Of a stretch of 64,000 nt of DNA, positions 11,276 through 23,881 are shown one piece after another. The translations under genes were made by a program, and so were the position numbers. The DNA lies in assembly GCA_018340805.1 (NCBI GenBank), contig JACMZG010001911.1, positions 53,734,629 to 53,798,628 of the forward strand, in the 5' to 3' direction. The notes below the pieces were generated by a model. That model saw only the letters and a list, made by a program, of their open reading frames with translations, did not search any database and was not told the DNA's origin. The stretch is from Microvelia longipes (Eukaryota; Arthropoda; Insecta; Hemiptera; Veliidae). How positions within the stretch are numbered: the stretch's first letter is position 1; the number at the start of each line of letters is the position of its first letter.

Positions 11276-14200
11276 TTGAAAATCCAAGATACGTCATAGA
11301 AAATATTTGATTCATCATTAAAACACTTGATTCATCAACAGAAATACCGGATTTATCATAAAAAAAATAGATGGAAAGTGTACAACTCTTCATTAGAAAC
11401 ATGAGTATCATCACTGATTATATAGCATTCATCATAGATTATATAGAGTTCACCATTAAAAATATACGTTTCATCAATTAAAATAGTCGTTTATCATAGA
11501 AAAACAACTTATTATGTTACATATTCGAAAATATGCAATTCATCATATAAAATGGATACAACACATGAAAAATGTATGACTCTTCATTAAAAATATGAGT
11601 TTCAACACAGATTATATAACAGTCATCATAGATTATACATAGTTCATCGTTGAAAATACAATATAAATATACAACTCTTCATTAAAAATATACGTTTCAT
11701 TATGGAAAAATACAATTTATTATAGAAAATATAAGTTTCATCATTGAAGATAAATGAGATATCACAGATTATACAATATTCATTATTTAAAATACTGGTT
11801 ACATCGTAGATAATATACACTTGATCATAAAAATATCGGATTCATCATCAAAAACATACACTTTATCATAGAAAATTGAGACAAAATGAGAAATATACAA
11901 TTCTTCGATAAAGATATGAGTTTCATCACAAATTATATAACATTCATCACAGATTATACAGAGTTCATTACTGAAAAAGATATTTTCCATCAATGAAAAT
12001 AGTCACTTTGTCATAGAGAAATATCACTTCAACACGAAAAGCCGTCACTTTCTCCTTGAAATATAAGATTCATTATTGAAAACATACAATACAGCATATA
12101 AATTAAACACTTCATCGCTGAAAATATATGTTACATCATTGAAAATACAGGTTAATTATTAAAAATATCGGATTCGCCATTGAACATATACAATTTATCA
12201 TAGAAAATAGTTGCTTTGTCATAGACAATTATCACTTCAACATGGGAGAATATCTTCATATATTATTTGTTTTTTATATATATATTTTCATTTATTATAT
12301 AATTATATAGGGTTTTCTACAGATTTATATGGAGTCTACCGGGTGTCTATAGGATTTTCTATAGGGTTAAAATATAATTTTATGAAGATTTATAGGGTTT
12401 AATAGAGATTGATAGATTTTTTATATTGTATTTACAGAATGATTTCCATCTATTATATGGTTTTGATATGGGTTATCATTCATTATATAGTTTTTACCTG
12501 GTTTTAATGATATTTTAAGTTATCTATAGGATTTATATAGGCGCATATAGGGTACTACAAGGTTAGAATAGAGTTTCTTTAGGATTACTATGAAGTTTTA
12601 CAGGGTAACTATATGGTTTTACAAGGTAACTATAGGGTTTTATATGGTGTTTATAAGTTATTATTGGTTTTCATATACATTTTATGTAGTCCTATTGGGT
12701 TTCATAAAGTCTTGTATTATTTCTAAAGAGTTTTATCAGGTGTCAATAATGTTTTATACACACAAACACAGCACAGATATTGAACAAAGACACGTATATA
12801 AATAACTTTTACATACATAATGGACTAATTTCCCTATTTAATGAATTATTATACACACATATATTGAACATAGACACACAATGATTATAAGTAAACAAAG
12901 AGAGTATCTTCATATTATTATTTTTTTATATAGGTTTTCATTTATTATATGGAGTTTTCTACAGATTTATTTGGAGTCTACCAGGTGTCTATAGGATTTT
13001 CTATGGGGTAAAAATATAGTTTTATGAAGATTTATAGGATATCTATTGTTTTTTTTATAAAAATTCTATATAGTTTATGGGTTTTATATGGTTTTTATGG
13101 GTTTTTATAGGATTTTATAAGTTTATATGATCTTTATATAGATTTATATGGTATCTGATGGTTGTCCATACGGTTTTTTATGATGTTATGAGGTATGTGT
13201 AGGGTTTTATATGAATCTTTATGGTATATACAGTGTTATTATAGAATTTTATATGGTTTAATATATACACACAAAACCCCATAGTCATTAAATACACACA
13301 TAAACTTTATAGAGTCATTAAATATACAAGGAATCCATTAAAAATACCCTATAGAGTTACTAAATTACATATAATATATCCTATACACTCATTACATACA
13401 TATGCATTGAAATATTATAAAGATTTACTAGAAATCATGGAAATTATTTGACAAATTAATATATGTCATGTAAATTTATAAAAAATTGCAACCATGTCAC
13501 AAAGAAATTTACAAATTGCATAAATGTCAAGGAAATATTATAAAGATTCAATAGAAATCATAAATATTTACCAGAAGTCTATAAAATATTATAAGAATTT
13601 AACAGAAGTTTTGGAAATATGATAAAGATTTAATAGAAATACATGAAAATATTTAAGAATTTACTTGAAGTCATTGAAGGTTTTCATAAATTTACTAGAC
13701 GTTCAACTCAATACATGTAATAAATTTAATAAAGTCAATTTAAATACCACAGAAAAACCAAAAGTGACATTTACATTGGAAAACTAAATAGAGTTAATAA
13801 ATTCATAATAATTATAGTCATTAATCTTGTAAAATATTCTCATTACATTCATTTAATTATATAGATTAACAGAGTTTTGGATAAAATATACACTTAAGAG
13901 TTATTAAATATATGTAATAAACACTATATCGTCATTAAATACATGTAATGTACCACATATATGTAGTCAATATATGCAATAAACTCTAGAGAGTAATTAA
14001 ATACATACCCACACACGCAAACCATGTAAAATCATTCATATAATATACCTTAAAGAACCATAAATACATACAATACACACACACACAAATACCATATAGT
14101 CATTTAATACATACAATAAACCATATAGAGTCATTAAATACATACAAAATCTACATAAAGTCATTAATTACATACATAAAATACATATATTGTAGCCTAT

Positions 14201-16029
14201 ACAGTCATTAAATATAATATACAAAACCCTATAGCTTCATTAAATGTCCTATAATATACACAAATAAAGAAAATATGAAGAAACCATTAAAAATGATGGA
14301 GAAATGGCTCAAAAAGAAGAAAAAAAATCACTCTAGGGGAATATACCATTATTTAATAAATTTTGTTATTGGAAATGTGTGTTTAATGTGTTGTAAGTAG
14401 TATTAAAATCATGACTGTAAACAGCATACATACGTTAATCCTGACATTAATCTTGATATGTGCCGATTGACTTTAGACGACCGGGAATATGTACCTGAAA
14501 TACATCATGTATGCAAGCCGATTGACCATGACTTAGACCATCCATGTGGAATTTGTACCTGAGATGTATCATTATGCAAGCCGATTGACCATGACTTTAG
14601 ACTCCCCCGGGGATCTTTGCAACTGAAATGTAGCTGTGATTCAACTCGCATGCTGTGGGATGCAACTCGAATGCAGTGGGGATTCAACTTTATTTGTAAA
14701 ACATCAGCAATTACTAGAAGTCATGGGAATATTATAAAAAATTACTAGAAATCTATAAAATATTGTAGACATTTACTAGAAGTATGTGAAAATTTATAAG
14801 AATTTATTAGAAATCATTGAAAGTTTTCATAAATTTACTACAAGTCGTGGAAATTGTCAGCTCAATAAGTCTAATAAGTTATTAAAATACTACAAAAGAA
14901 ACCAACAGTGGCATTAAGTTTCCAATGGAAAACCTAATAGATTTAATAAATCACAACAAGTATAGTCATTATCTTTAAAAATATTATCATTGTATATATT
15001 ATATAGAAAATATACACTATATAATCATTAAATACATATAATATAACCTATACAGTCAAAATATGTTGTAAATAGTAATAAAATCATGACTGCAAACAGC
15101 ATACATATCTCACCTTGATCCTTACTATATTCCTAACTTTGATCTTGACTCTGATCCTGCCATTGATCCTAACTTTGAATCCTAACCATTGATAATTGGT
15201 CATGACTTTAGATCATCGGGGTACACAAAACGGCTGCTGTATGACGTCATCAGTAACACGTAACCATCTTTCTGGTTGCCATGGACACTCTTTTATGTAC
15301 ACTGTGATCTTACATACTGCCCCAGGTAGTGTTGTATACTACTCCACCCGCCCTACACTCACAAACACCTTATTTCCCTCCATACGATATTTGAATTTCC
15401 CGCCATATGATATTGAATTTCTTGCTACACGATATTTGAATTTCCTTTCCATACATACATCGTTGTACCCACAGTATTTAAATTTCCATGATACACACAT
15501 ACACACAGACTTGGATTAAAATTTTCCATTATACACATACACACACCCATAGTATTTAATTTTCCCATCATGAACACAAAACACACATATTATAGCATCA
15601 TATACCTTAGTGAGCGCACTACCACACATTGTGAGCACACTACCACACTTTGGATCATCGTGGGATCTTTTTAGCTCGGATGCAGTAGATATGCAGTAAA
15701 GATGCAACTCGGATGCCACTCGGATTACGACATACAAATTGTGGCATACAATGGCGGCTGTATGATATCATCACTTGACATTATCATGATGATTTGGCTG
15801 CCAACCATACCATTTTTATGTATTTCTATTGATTTTTATCTGTTTTGCAACATGATTGCAACTCGGATACAACTCATATCCATCCCTTATACACACAGAC
15901 TTCATCCACACATACACACACCTATATTATTTAAATTTCCCGCCATACACACAATATTATAGCATCATATACCTCATACAGTTATAACACACACTTTGAG
16001 TGCATAACCCCACTTTTTAAAAAATTCAT

Positions 16030-17460
16030 ATATTTTCAGTCAAACATCGGAAAAATATGAATCATACCTTATCTGAATTCCCCATGTGTCCTCTTTCTTT
16101 TAAAATTATAATGTATGCAAAGAGATTATTTTTGACAAAGATATACTACTTACAATCTTGCTTTACCATTATCGATTTAAAAAATCAATAAAATCACTAA
16201 TCCGTTTGGTATCTTTTTCATCCTCTTCCTCTACTTTTCCTCTATCATACAAATTTATTCCCATGAAAATCCATCCATAATATCAAAAGTTATTAAGCTA
16301 CAAACATGAAGCGCGCGATAACCCATTGCCTGTTCCCATGAGACCTATGTTCTGTGGAAACCGAGCCATCCTAGCTATAAGTACCTTTGGCAATGTATAG
16401 GTCGAATTGAAATCCTAGTTCAACCCGATAAAAAAAGTTCCGAAAAAGTCAATACACACACGCACAGAAAATATCTGTCGTGATTTTTTAAAAAATCAAT
16501 ATATCTTTTTGCACATTGTACTTTACACTTTTATTTTTTCGCTATAATGTGCATCCTCACTTTCCAAACAAATTGATACACTGTGCTTTTGCATACTTAC
16601 ATCTTGCATTTTAAAAATAAAATTTAAAAAATATTTTAAAAAATAAAAAATTTTAAAAATTAAAAAATATTTTAAAAAATTTAAAAAAATTATTCTATTA
16701 ATTTAAACAACAAAATAAAAAATAAAAAAAAATAAAAAAATCTGATCAAAAAAAAAAAGATCCGATCAAAAATATTTTGGAAAATTTTTTATGTATAATT
16801 TTTCTGATTTTCCTCCATGTCCTCTTTTCTAAAAATATCGCGACTTCGAAATATTTATTTTTGACAAAGATATACCACTTACAAAATCTTACTTGACTAT
16901 TATCGACTTTAAAAATCAATAAAATATCAATCCACTTTTATTTATTTCATCCTTATCTCCTACTCATCATCTATCATACAAACAATTTTCATCAAAATCC
17001 ATCCATAATATCAAAAGTTATTAAGCTACAAACATGAAGCGCGCGATAACTCATTGCCTGTTCCCATGGTATGTTTTCTGGGCCCTCATCCTAGCACATA
17101 GGTACTTTGGCAATGTATAGGTCGATTTGAAATCCTAGTTCGGGCAGATAAAAATAATTTCGAAAAGTCATTACACACACACACAGAGCACATCTGTCGC
17201 GAATATTTAAAAATCGATATATCTTTTTGCACTTTGCACTTTGCACTTTTTTTTTCTTCAAATGTGCACCTGCACTTTTCCAACAAATGTGCAGCACTTT
17301 TTAATTTTTTCATTGCACTTTGCACTAAAAAATTTTTTAAAAAATTAAAAAAAATTAAAAAAAATTTTAAAAATTTAAAAAATTTAAAAAAAGTTTAAAA
17401 AATTAATTAAAAAAAAAAAAATAAAAGACTAAAGAAAAAAAAAAAAATAAAAAAAAAAAG
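16030..17460 (-). repeat. Two direct copies of the ~700-bp unit (right arm)
   Basis: This is the mirror image of 3,330-4,800. Copy 2 covers about 16,030-16,800 and copy 1 about 16,800-17,460. Both contain gctacaaacatgaagcgcgc (near 16,297 and 17,025) and end in long A-rich tracts. The small open frames at 17,086-17,325 are repeat readings. Confidence 0.85.
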
Positions 17461-17690
17461 TCTAAGTATATGAAAATTTAAAGCTCACACCGTCAGTCTA
17501 AATAAAGGAAAGACGGGGGGCGTGACCGGGTCTCAATGGCTTATTAACCCCGAAAATTTTTTAAGCTATATCTTTCTACTAACCCCAATTAGAAACAGTT
17601 GTCTATGTGTTTCGGATTCAATCATTGGGGGGGGGGGGGGTAGGTTGTCGGGTGAGGGTCTGTTCCACGTGAGCTCACATCTTATTCCTA
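17461..17690. other. Right-arm insertion with G14 run
   Basis: About 180 bases here, from the end of the A-rich tract to the G run at 17,627-17,640, have no left-arm partner. After it, the sequence containing gtctgttcc and gtgagctcacat matches the left arm at 3,280-3,297. No gene is recognised. Confidence 0.6.
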
Positions 17691-18405
17691 TCTAAGAACT
17701 GAATTCACAAGTTCCTGGCATATATGACAGATGGTAGGCGTGACTAAATCTTGGGTTGGAAACTCAACGTATAGACTCCAATTTTTCTCCAGCGCATAGA
17801 ATAAAGAGTTGTACCGGTAGTTGAGATCTTTTTATCGCAATACATTAATTCACATGTCTGACCTACTGAATGCTAACTCTCTATACCTTAAAGCCATTTA
17901 AAACATTTGGACACCATTTTAAACAAGAATTCTGCATATCACTCTAGCTCGTTTCATTAACATTCTCCCTAATTCACTTCAGTCTGTATTTAATTTTCTA
18001 ATCGTTGGCGTTCGGTAAAATGTACATGATACCTTACTTGACCATCTGGCTAGCTCAAAACTCAATAAAATATATTACTTTTTCAAGCATCAACCATCTT
18101 TGATTTGTGGATATATCTAAAATTGGATTGTTTAAATATTCTTGATTCGTTATCTTCTACATCCTCGGAATTCCCACGAAAGGACATTTGATGGCACTTA
18201 TCCGGGATTATTTCTTTCAATTTATTAATATTATCCAATCTCATTGGCATATCTGTTTCTTCATATATAATTCAGACATGTATTGTCGATATACATATGT
18301 TTCATTACTATGTTTTCCTATCAATTTGGTCTTTTTGAGAATTGCTAAAATACTGCTAGATAAAGGCAATTTATTTATTCCTGTGTTCTTGATATGACTA
18401 CAGCC
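17690..18405 (-). pseudogene. Right-arm-only decayed coding-like region, unknown product
   Basis: This occupies the place where the left arm carries the polymerase, but no polymerase motif is visible on either strand. On the minus strand it extends the reading of the neighbouring unknown ORF through several frames, with peptide-like stretches such as SSSILAILKKTKLIGKHS (about 18,375-18,320) and KCHQMSFRGNSEDVEDNES (about 18,200-18,145). Further on, TICHICQELV appears near 17,715. Stops and shifts are frequent. I do not recognise the family. The plus-strand frame 18,188-18,397 is its antisense shadow. Confidence 0.35.
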
Positions 18406-19285
18406 TTTTTCTTTTTCAGATTTGCTTGGTGATGTATATAACTATGCCCCGCAGTCTACTTATTTTTTCCACCTTTGTTAATTTTGGAAATTCACTTCCA
18501 AAATTCTATTTTAAGATTCCAGCTGGGACCAAGTTTTCATTTCTTATGGCCAATTTTCTCATTTAATTGTCTGATACCTTCTTTGAAAAATTCATTCACT
18601 ATTGCTTTTGCCCTATTTGAGATTCTGCAATTTTTATGTCTTCGTCCCTTATAAAATTTCAACATTGCATCCCAAATTGGACTTAACATCTTTCAGTTTC
18701 ATCAATAATCTTGATAAAGTTGGGGCAATTAAAAATTTTCCGTTAAGTATAATCTGATTGATATTTCCGCTTTGAAGATATCGACTTTTTATTGATCTGG
18801 TGACTCGATACAGGGCTCTTTTCATAATAACTTCATTTGCCATGGATTTTTGATGCTCCGCCAACTTGAATTTTCCATCGATGAATTCTTGGTAAAAGGA
18901 TGAATCTTCACTCGGTTTCATCGATAACTTCAAAACTATTCCAATCATTCATTTTTCAACATCATTATTTATGGCAACATTAAACTCTTGTTCTGCAGAA
19001 TCTATGAAGGCTTGTTCACTATATGGCCTTCATCTAACATGTCTTTGTTGTGAAAATTCTCAATTTCAGATAAATATGGTGGTATAATATCGTTATCTGA
19101 TTCGAAAAGTTCTGGTTCAAGCATAACATCTTGTTTTTCCCATATTTTAATATTTCATTACTTTTTATCAGAACTGTAATCTCCTCTCTTATTCTCTTAG
19201 CCTTGAGGTCCGTTTTATATGGCTTTCACTAATTTTTTCTTTTTCGTGTGTGAATGGACCTAGATGCTACTGGCATTTTAATACG
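18405..19285 (-). pseudogene. Decayed unknown ORF, right copy
   Basis: The longest open part is 99 codons, from the ATG at 18,948 to 18,649, reading towards the axis. Upstream of it (19,120-18,960) is another coding-like stretch with ELFESDNDIIPPYLSEIENF in a different frame. Downstream, the peptide NCRISNRAKAIVNEFFKEGI continues the same product after a shift near 18,650. This copy is better preserved than 1-455. The protein is charged and has no recognised domain, signal peptide or membrane segment. It lies on the outer side of a Maverick-like terminus, so a gene of that element is the best guess. The reading is cut by the sequence gap at 19,296. Confidence 0.5.
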
Positions 19286-19295
19286 TAAAAACATC

Positions 19296-19375
19296 NNNNN
19301 NNNNNNNNNNNNNNNNNNNNNNNNNNNNNNNNNNNNNNNNNNNNNNNNNNNNNNNNNNNNNNNNNNNNNNNNNNN
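19296..19375. other. Assembly gap (80 N)
   Basis: Eighty undetermined bases follow directly on the outer end of the right arm. The true extent of the arm and its flanking gene therefore cannot be read here. Confidence 1.
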
Positions 19376-19744
19376 TTTTTAAGTATTGGAACCACAAATA
19401 GTATTATTCTGAACTAGTCAATAAATTATCACTACTTTCTTGGTCAGGAATGGTCCTGATTTGAATGTATAGTAAGTAGCATACTCATCTCTTATAGATT
19501 TCTCATTTTGCGACAACTCTAAGTCCTCGTTTCATTATACTTTATATCAAGCGACAAGAGCCTCTTAGCAAAATTTCATTACTTTAGCATGAGTATAAGC
19601 CTAAAAGCTTTTAAACTAATTCTCAAGAGCTGTTTTAATTAAGCAGCCGTTTTAGAGTAAGCTTAAAGCTTATAATACTATAAATGTTAAATTATTTTTT
19701 TTTATGTATAAGAAGTTTTAATTATAATTAAGGAAAGTAAGATC

Positions 19745-19820
19745 ATAATCCGCCTAGGTAAGGTAGAGAGAGCGTCTTCACCTTGGAGTTTGAAGGTTAA
19801 AGGATCAAATCCCAGTACTC
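19745..19820 (+). repeat. tRNA-like sequence, possibly SINE head
   Basis: A stretch with tRNA-like order: cctaggtaaggtagagag resembles a D-arm/A box, then cttcaccttggagtttgaag could form an anticodon arm with TGG (Pro) in the loop, then ggatcaaatccc matches a B box. The acceptor ends do not pair, so it is not a working tRNA gene. Confidence 0.35.
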
Positions 19821-20222
19821 TTGCTTTAATGTATAGCTATTAGTGGTCGAAACATTTAAACTTATGGACAGATAGAGTCAACTAATCACACCCACTTAAG
19901 GTTATCTCCGCAGGTGTATCAATTAGGGTAAGGCATCCTGTAGGGTACAAAGACATTCGTCGTTCAAATCAAAACCTACAAAGATAAAATTCCATTTAGT
20001 TAAGAAATTAATGATATCTCGCTACTGAGTTATGTCATATTACATAACTCAGATGGCAGAGAGATTTTTTTGAGATTATAAAAAACTATATAATAAAACT
20101 TATATAAAAAACTATTCCAAGACGTACAAAGTCATTTGTATCGAATGGCTAAATTTTTAACTTGGGAATCATTGTAGAATTGTAAAAATTTCGTAACCAG
20201 TTTAAATATATTTTTAAAAAAT

Positions 20223-20301
20223 CGGGTACGACGGGGTACTCGGAACTTTTCCTCATTACATCGGAATTCGCTACCCTCATGCCTCCCTGCTTCGGACCCA
20301 C
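20223..20301 (+). repeat. Dispersed repeat R1, copy 1
   Basis: The phrase ggggtactcggaacttttcc followed by catcggaattcgctaccctcatgc and cactcgctcgcctc recurs at 27,531-27,612 (other strand), 45,757-45,826 and 63,583-63,680 (other strand). The family is more GC-rich than its surroundings and creates spurious open frames. The 92-codon frame at 20,132-20,410 is one of these. Confidence 0.7.
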
Positions 20302-20530
20302 TCGCTCGCCTCAAAATACAGTTTAAAATACAGACAGCAAATATACACACACATACAGACAGAACACTTTGAGAAAGCCATTTAGGAGGCCTTCCTGAGT
20401 GGCTTAACACCTTCCGGTTTCATCCCGGTTTAACACAAATTAACAATACAACAATACTTTCCTATATAAACTTACGGTATAAATGAGGAAAAGTAAAAAT
20501 TATCAAATTTAAAAGATCCTTGGGTTTAGA

Positions 20531-20800
20531 ATTATAGTTGGTGGTTTTAATATCAATACTCATAATAACAAATCAATGTAAACAGTTTAAACTTTTGCTA
20601 GAGATTATTAATTTAAAATTAACTGTTTTTGAGCCAACAAGGATTTATAACAACAGATCAACTAAAACATGTATTGATAATATCATCGCAAATTTACATT
20701 AGTCATTATTTACATTAGTCGTAAAATTACATTAGAGGTTTGTAACTGCCCACTACCTGAATGATCATTTTTCCCAATGTCCTATTCTAATCAAAAAATC
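20531..20800 (+). pseudogene. Non-LTR retrotransposon endonuclease fragment
   Basis: In three frames this reads like the end of an apurinic-type (EEP) endonuclease domain, which nicks target DNA for LINE insertion. VGGFNIN (20,537-20,556) corresponds to the GDFN motif with D replaced by G. EPTRI followed by TKTCIDNIIANL (20,631-20,699) matches the typical TR...iDni.tN segment. HYLNDHF (about 20,752) corresponds to the SDH motif. Spacing fits the family. Stops and at least two frameshifts show a dead copy. No reverse transcriptase follows. The frame at 20,813-21,019 may be continuing debris. Confidence 0.55.
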
Positions 20801-21209
20801 AGATAGGACAAATTGTTATTTTATCATCACAATTGTTTGAACAAAAGAGAAAGTGGTGAATTAATTTTATCATTAATGCTGTATGAAATTAGTCAGGTTA
20901 AAGGAGGACCAAAGTATCAATCAAGTAATATAAAAGATAAGTTTTCTATGTTCATTAACACAGGCATAGAAAGCTTCAGCTATTTAGCCGTGCAAGCATG
21001 GCGTGCAGCTGTCACCTGAACGGCAATGCTTTTTGTATTGGGTGGCTAGACTGGTAGTGACTAATAAGTCAACAAATAAAATCATACGCCCTGGTTCTCT
21101 CAAGATAACTAGTTATTATATGTATAATTATAACTTAAGAGGGGAATAAATAAATAAACACTAAAGAAATGAGCAGACTCGAAATGTCCTGTTTTGTAAA
21201 GCACCAATC

Positions 21210-21500
21210 ATAATCTTTAAAAGACAATGTTCTGAATAGCATAATCTTTAAAAGAAAATGTTCTGAATAGCATAATCATTAAGAGACAATGTTCTGAATA
21301 GCATAATCATTAAGAGACCAATGTTCTGAATAGCATGAATATTATAGAGACAATGTTCTGATACCATATCATTAAGAGACAATGTTCTGGAAGATAATCT
21401 TTAAAAGAAAATGTTCTGAATACCATAATCATTAAGAGACAATGTTCTGAATACCATGATCATTAAGAGACAATGTTCTGAATAGCATAATCTTTAAAAG
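21210..21500 (+). repeat. 31-bp minisatellite, about 9 copies
   Basis: The unit is approximately ataatcattaagagacaat followed by gttctgaatagc. Copies differ by a few substitutions (cattaagaga against ctttaaaaga) and one or two short indels near 21,335-21,400. There is no coding potential. Confidence 0.9.
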
Positions 21501-21849
21501 TCCATCCACACTAAAGACGACAGTAACCAATTCACAATTCCTATACACCAGTTATACAGATATTGATAAAGAAGAGAAACTTAAATCTTGGTGTAAAATT
21601 TTATCTTGATAAACATTATTAAATCTAATATAATTTCCATTCTAGTAAGGAAATTGTTAGTTTTTGGTTGTAAAGCCGCAAATTGATTGGTATTATTTTA
21701 TCCATTGCGGCATGTTGAATTGTAATACAAGTAAATGAAATAGGTAAAAATGGGGGGGGGATAGGGAACCTATAAACTTGTCGTCAGAATTATAAGCTCG
21801 CTTTGCTTGTCCTAAGAATGTCATGATGTTTAAAACCTTGTGTTTAAAT

Positions 21850-22030
21850 TACCACACTGACATACTATGATTTGTAAAACACACTGACAACTATGTTGTG
21901 TAATAACACACTGACATAATATGGTCGTGTACAACTGCATCTGACTACATAGTGTATAAAACACGCTGATATATATGGTGAATTAAAACCACACTAACTA
22001 TAACTATGGTGTGTAAACTACACTGAAATC
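21850..22030 (+). repeat. ~30-bp degenerate tandem repeat
   Basis: Six or seven degenerate units of the form aacacactgacata..tatggtgtgtaa occur in a row. Confidence 0.7.
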
Positions 22031-22664
22031 AGTAATACCCATCACGATTACACACGATGCATGTGTTCTCATATTCCTCAGAGCCCTTACCTCAGGGTGA
22101 AATCTAACCTTTAACTACATCAAATATAAAATTCTAATACTAACTTAGTTTCATTAGCCTAATAGTTACGACAAAACTTTTATTCACCCTAAGGAAGCTA
22201 TAAAAACTTATCGTTAACATATCGAGAAACATTATAGCACATCCCTGCCAAAACATCATAAATGATTCACAGAGATAACTAAAGGTAACATCTACCCGTT
22301 AATGTTTTTAGAAGTCATTAATGTTTTTAGAGCACATTAAACTGTTTTATAGTTAATTACTTAAGAAGAGAATAAAGAGGATAAACACAACCAACTTAAT
22401 TAAAGAGGGGTTAATTTTTGTTAATTGTGTCATAAAATTAAAACCAGTTAAAGTTAATATGGATAGCAATTTTATTGGTTCTCGTTACGGGTTTAGTCGA
22501 GTTGTAACATCGCCATTTTATCATAAATTCTTATGATCGTGGAGATTGAATATGGTTTTAGATAGATTAATTAAATTATTTAAAAACTATGATCTTCAAC
22601 AATTTTCTACTTATACACAATTATTAACAAATTCATAAAGATTTAAAATCCCTTTTAGAGAGTC

Positions 22665-22701
22665 ATTATTGTAGATTAATGACGTCACATATATATTATT
22701 T

Positions 22702-22771
<70 letters not shown>

Positions 22772-22775
22772 GTTT
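22665..22775 (+). repeat. Repeat R2 segment with (AT)n tail
   Basis: The phrase tcattattgtagattaatga cgtcacata is shared with 43,975-44,005 (there with ggttt instead of gatta). In both places it leads into a dinucleotide microsatellite: (AT)n here and (GT)n at 44,096-44,124. The repeat family seems to carry a microsatellite seed. Confidence 0.6.
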
Positions 22776-22779
22776 TGAT

Positions 22780-23765
22780 CAAAGAGTCCCTCTTTTCCGA
22801 TGCATCCATCCCCTACCCCTTTATGACCTTAACCTCATAAGCTCAATTTATCTTTAAAAATTTGCTATATAAAAAAATATATTTATTAAATATTCAAAAT
22901 AAAATTGAGAGCAACGAGGGAGGGCAAAAGGGTAAAAGGCCTAAGGCGAACGGCCCTCCCTCCCTTGGCCTCTTCGCCACTGAATACATTTATAAGAAAT
23001 TAACATTTTTCGCCTTCCATGAACTATCAATATTTTCATACATGCTACGGTGAAAACATGCAGTAACTCATACATACGGACAAACTCTGAAAAAACCTCT
23101 TATGAGGTTTTAAAAACCTCCTGAAAAAACGGATTTTCAGGTGTTTCCTTTCCTACATACCTAGGGTATATATGAAGAAAAGTAAAAGCAATAGATTTTG
23201 TATCTTTTATAAAAGCTTAAATGAAATTATATAAAATTGACTTAAATTATAAAATTATCTAAGGTTCTAGGAGATTGAGGAGCAATGGATCCTAGAGGTA
23301 GGAGAGTGAGTTAAGAATATTACGATTCAGTCTAAGTTGAAGTAGATTTTCTAAAAGATATTGAGTACTAAGAAGTCCTATGGATTAAGGTTAAGGAGAG
23401 TTTTTACTCGAGGGAGGGGGACTGGAGAAAAACGTTCACTTGACTAAAGAATATTAAAACAAAAGGTTTTGTAAAGAAGATTCTTCGTCATACGAAGCTG
23501 TAACTCTAAATTTCACATTCCTAAAAGATGTAAATTCAAAAGCGCTACATGTTTATTCTGTAATTATTTTATTTAAATCCTGTAAATTCAAATATTTCAT
23601 AATATATATTTACTTTGAAAAAATAGTAGATTATCCAACTCGGATGTAATGTGTAATACCATTGCCTATGTAGGTAATTAACCGGCGTGTAGTAATTAGT
23701 TGATTTCTAAAGCCATACAATTATATTAATCTCCACGGTGTATTTAATTGACAAGTTTTTAGGGA
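22780..23765. other. Intergenic AT-rich stretch
   Basis: No gene is seen. A short GC-rich segment at 22,905-22,985 has inverted halves (gagggagggc against gccctccctccc). The stretch at 23,080-23,170 resembles 20,330-20,480 (tail of a dispersed repeat, with a ...gaagaaaagtaaaa end). Confidence 0.5.
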
Positions 23766-23774
23766 ATAAAGAAG

Positions 23775-23865
23775 CACTTTTCACTCCTAAGGGAGAAAAA
23801 GTTACTTTTCTCTCCCTTAGAAGTAAAAAGTTACTTTTCTCTCTCTTAGGAGTAAAAAAAACTTT
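23775..23865 (+). repeat. Short inverted/tandem repeat of CTCCTAAGGGAGA type
   Basis: The segment begins with actcctaagggagaaaaagt and ends with cttttctctctcttaggagt, the inverse of the beginning with small changes. Between them an acttttctctcccttagaag copy adds a direct repeat. It could fold into a stem. No terminator function is implied. Confidence 0.65.
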
Positions 23866-23881
23866 TTTATAAGAAATGAAA

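Larger units (their letters stand above)
11276..18897 (-). repeat. Right arm of giant inverted repeat
   Basis: This is the inverted copy of the left arm. It carries the same modules in mirror order: three AT-rich satellites (about 11,276-14,280), the ~64-bp repeats (14,463-14,690), GT-rich modules (15,000-16,010), and the duplicated ~700-bp unit (16,030-17,460). It lacks the polymerase. Between 17,461 and 17,640 it also has about 180 bases absent from the left arm, ending in a 14-base G run. Outer homology resumes at about 18,405. The outermost right copy keeps longer open reading frames than the left, which has many single-base losses. Confidence 0.93.

Noticed and set aside
1..18950. The palindrome as a simple missed-adapter or foldback-read artefact
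   Set aside because: Such artefacts leave no spacer and give the same content in both arms. Here there is a 1.74-kb spacer and a replacement of 2.8 kb by 0.7 kb. Another kind of misassembly is still possible.
21210..21500. CRISPR-like array
   Set aside because: The units are contiguous without spacers and the context is eukaryotic; it is a minisatellite.
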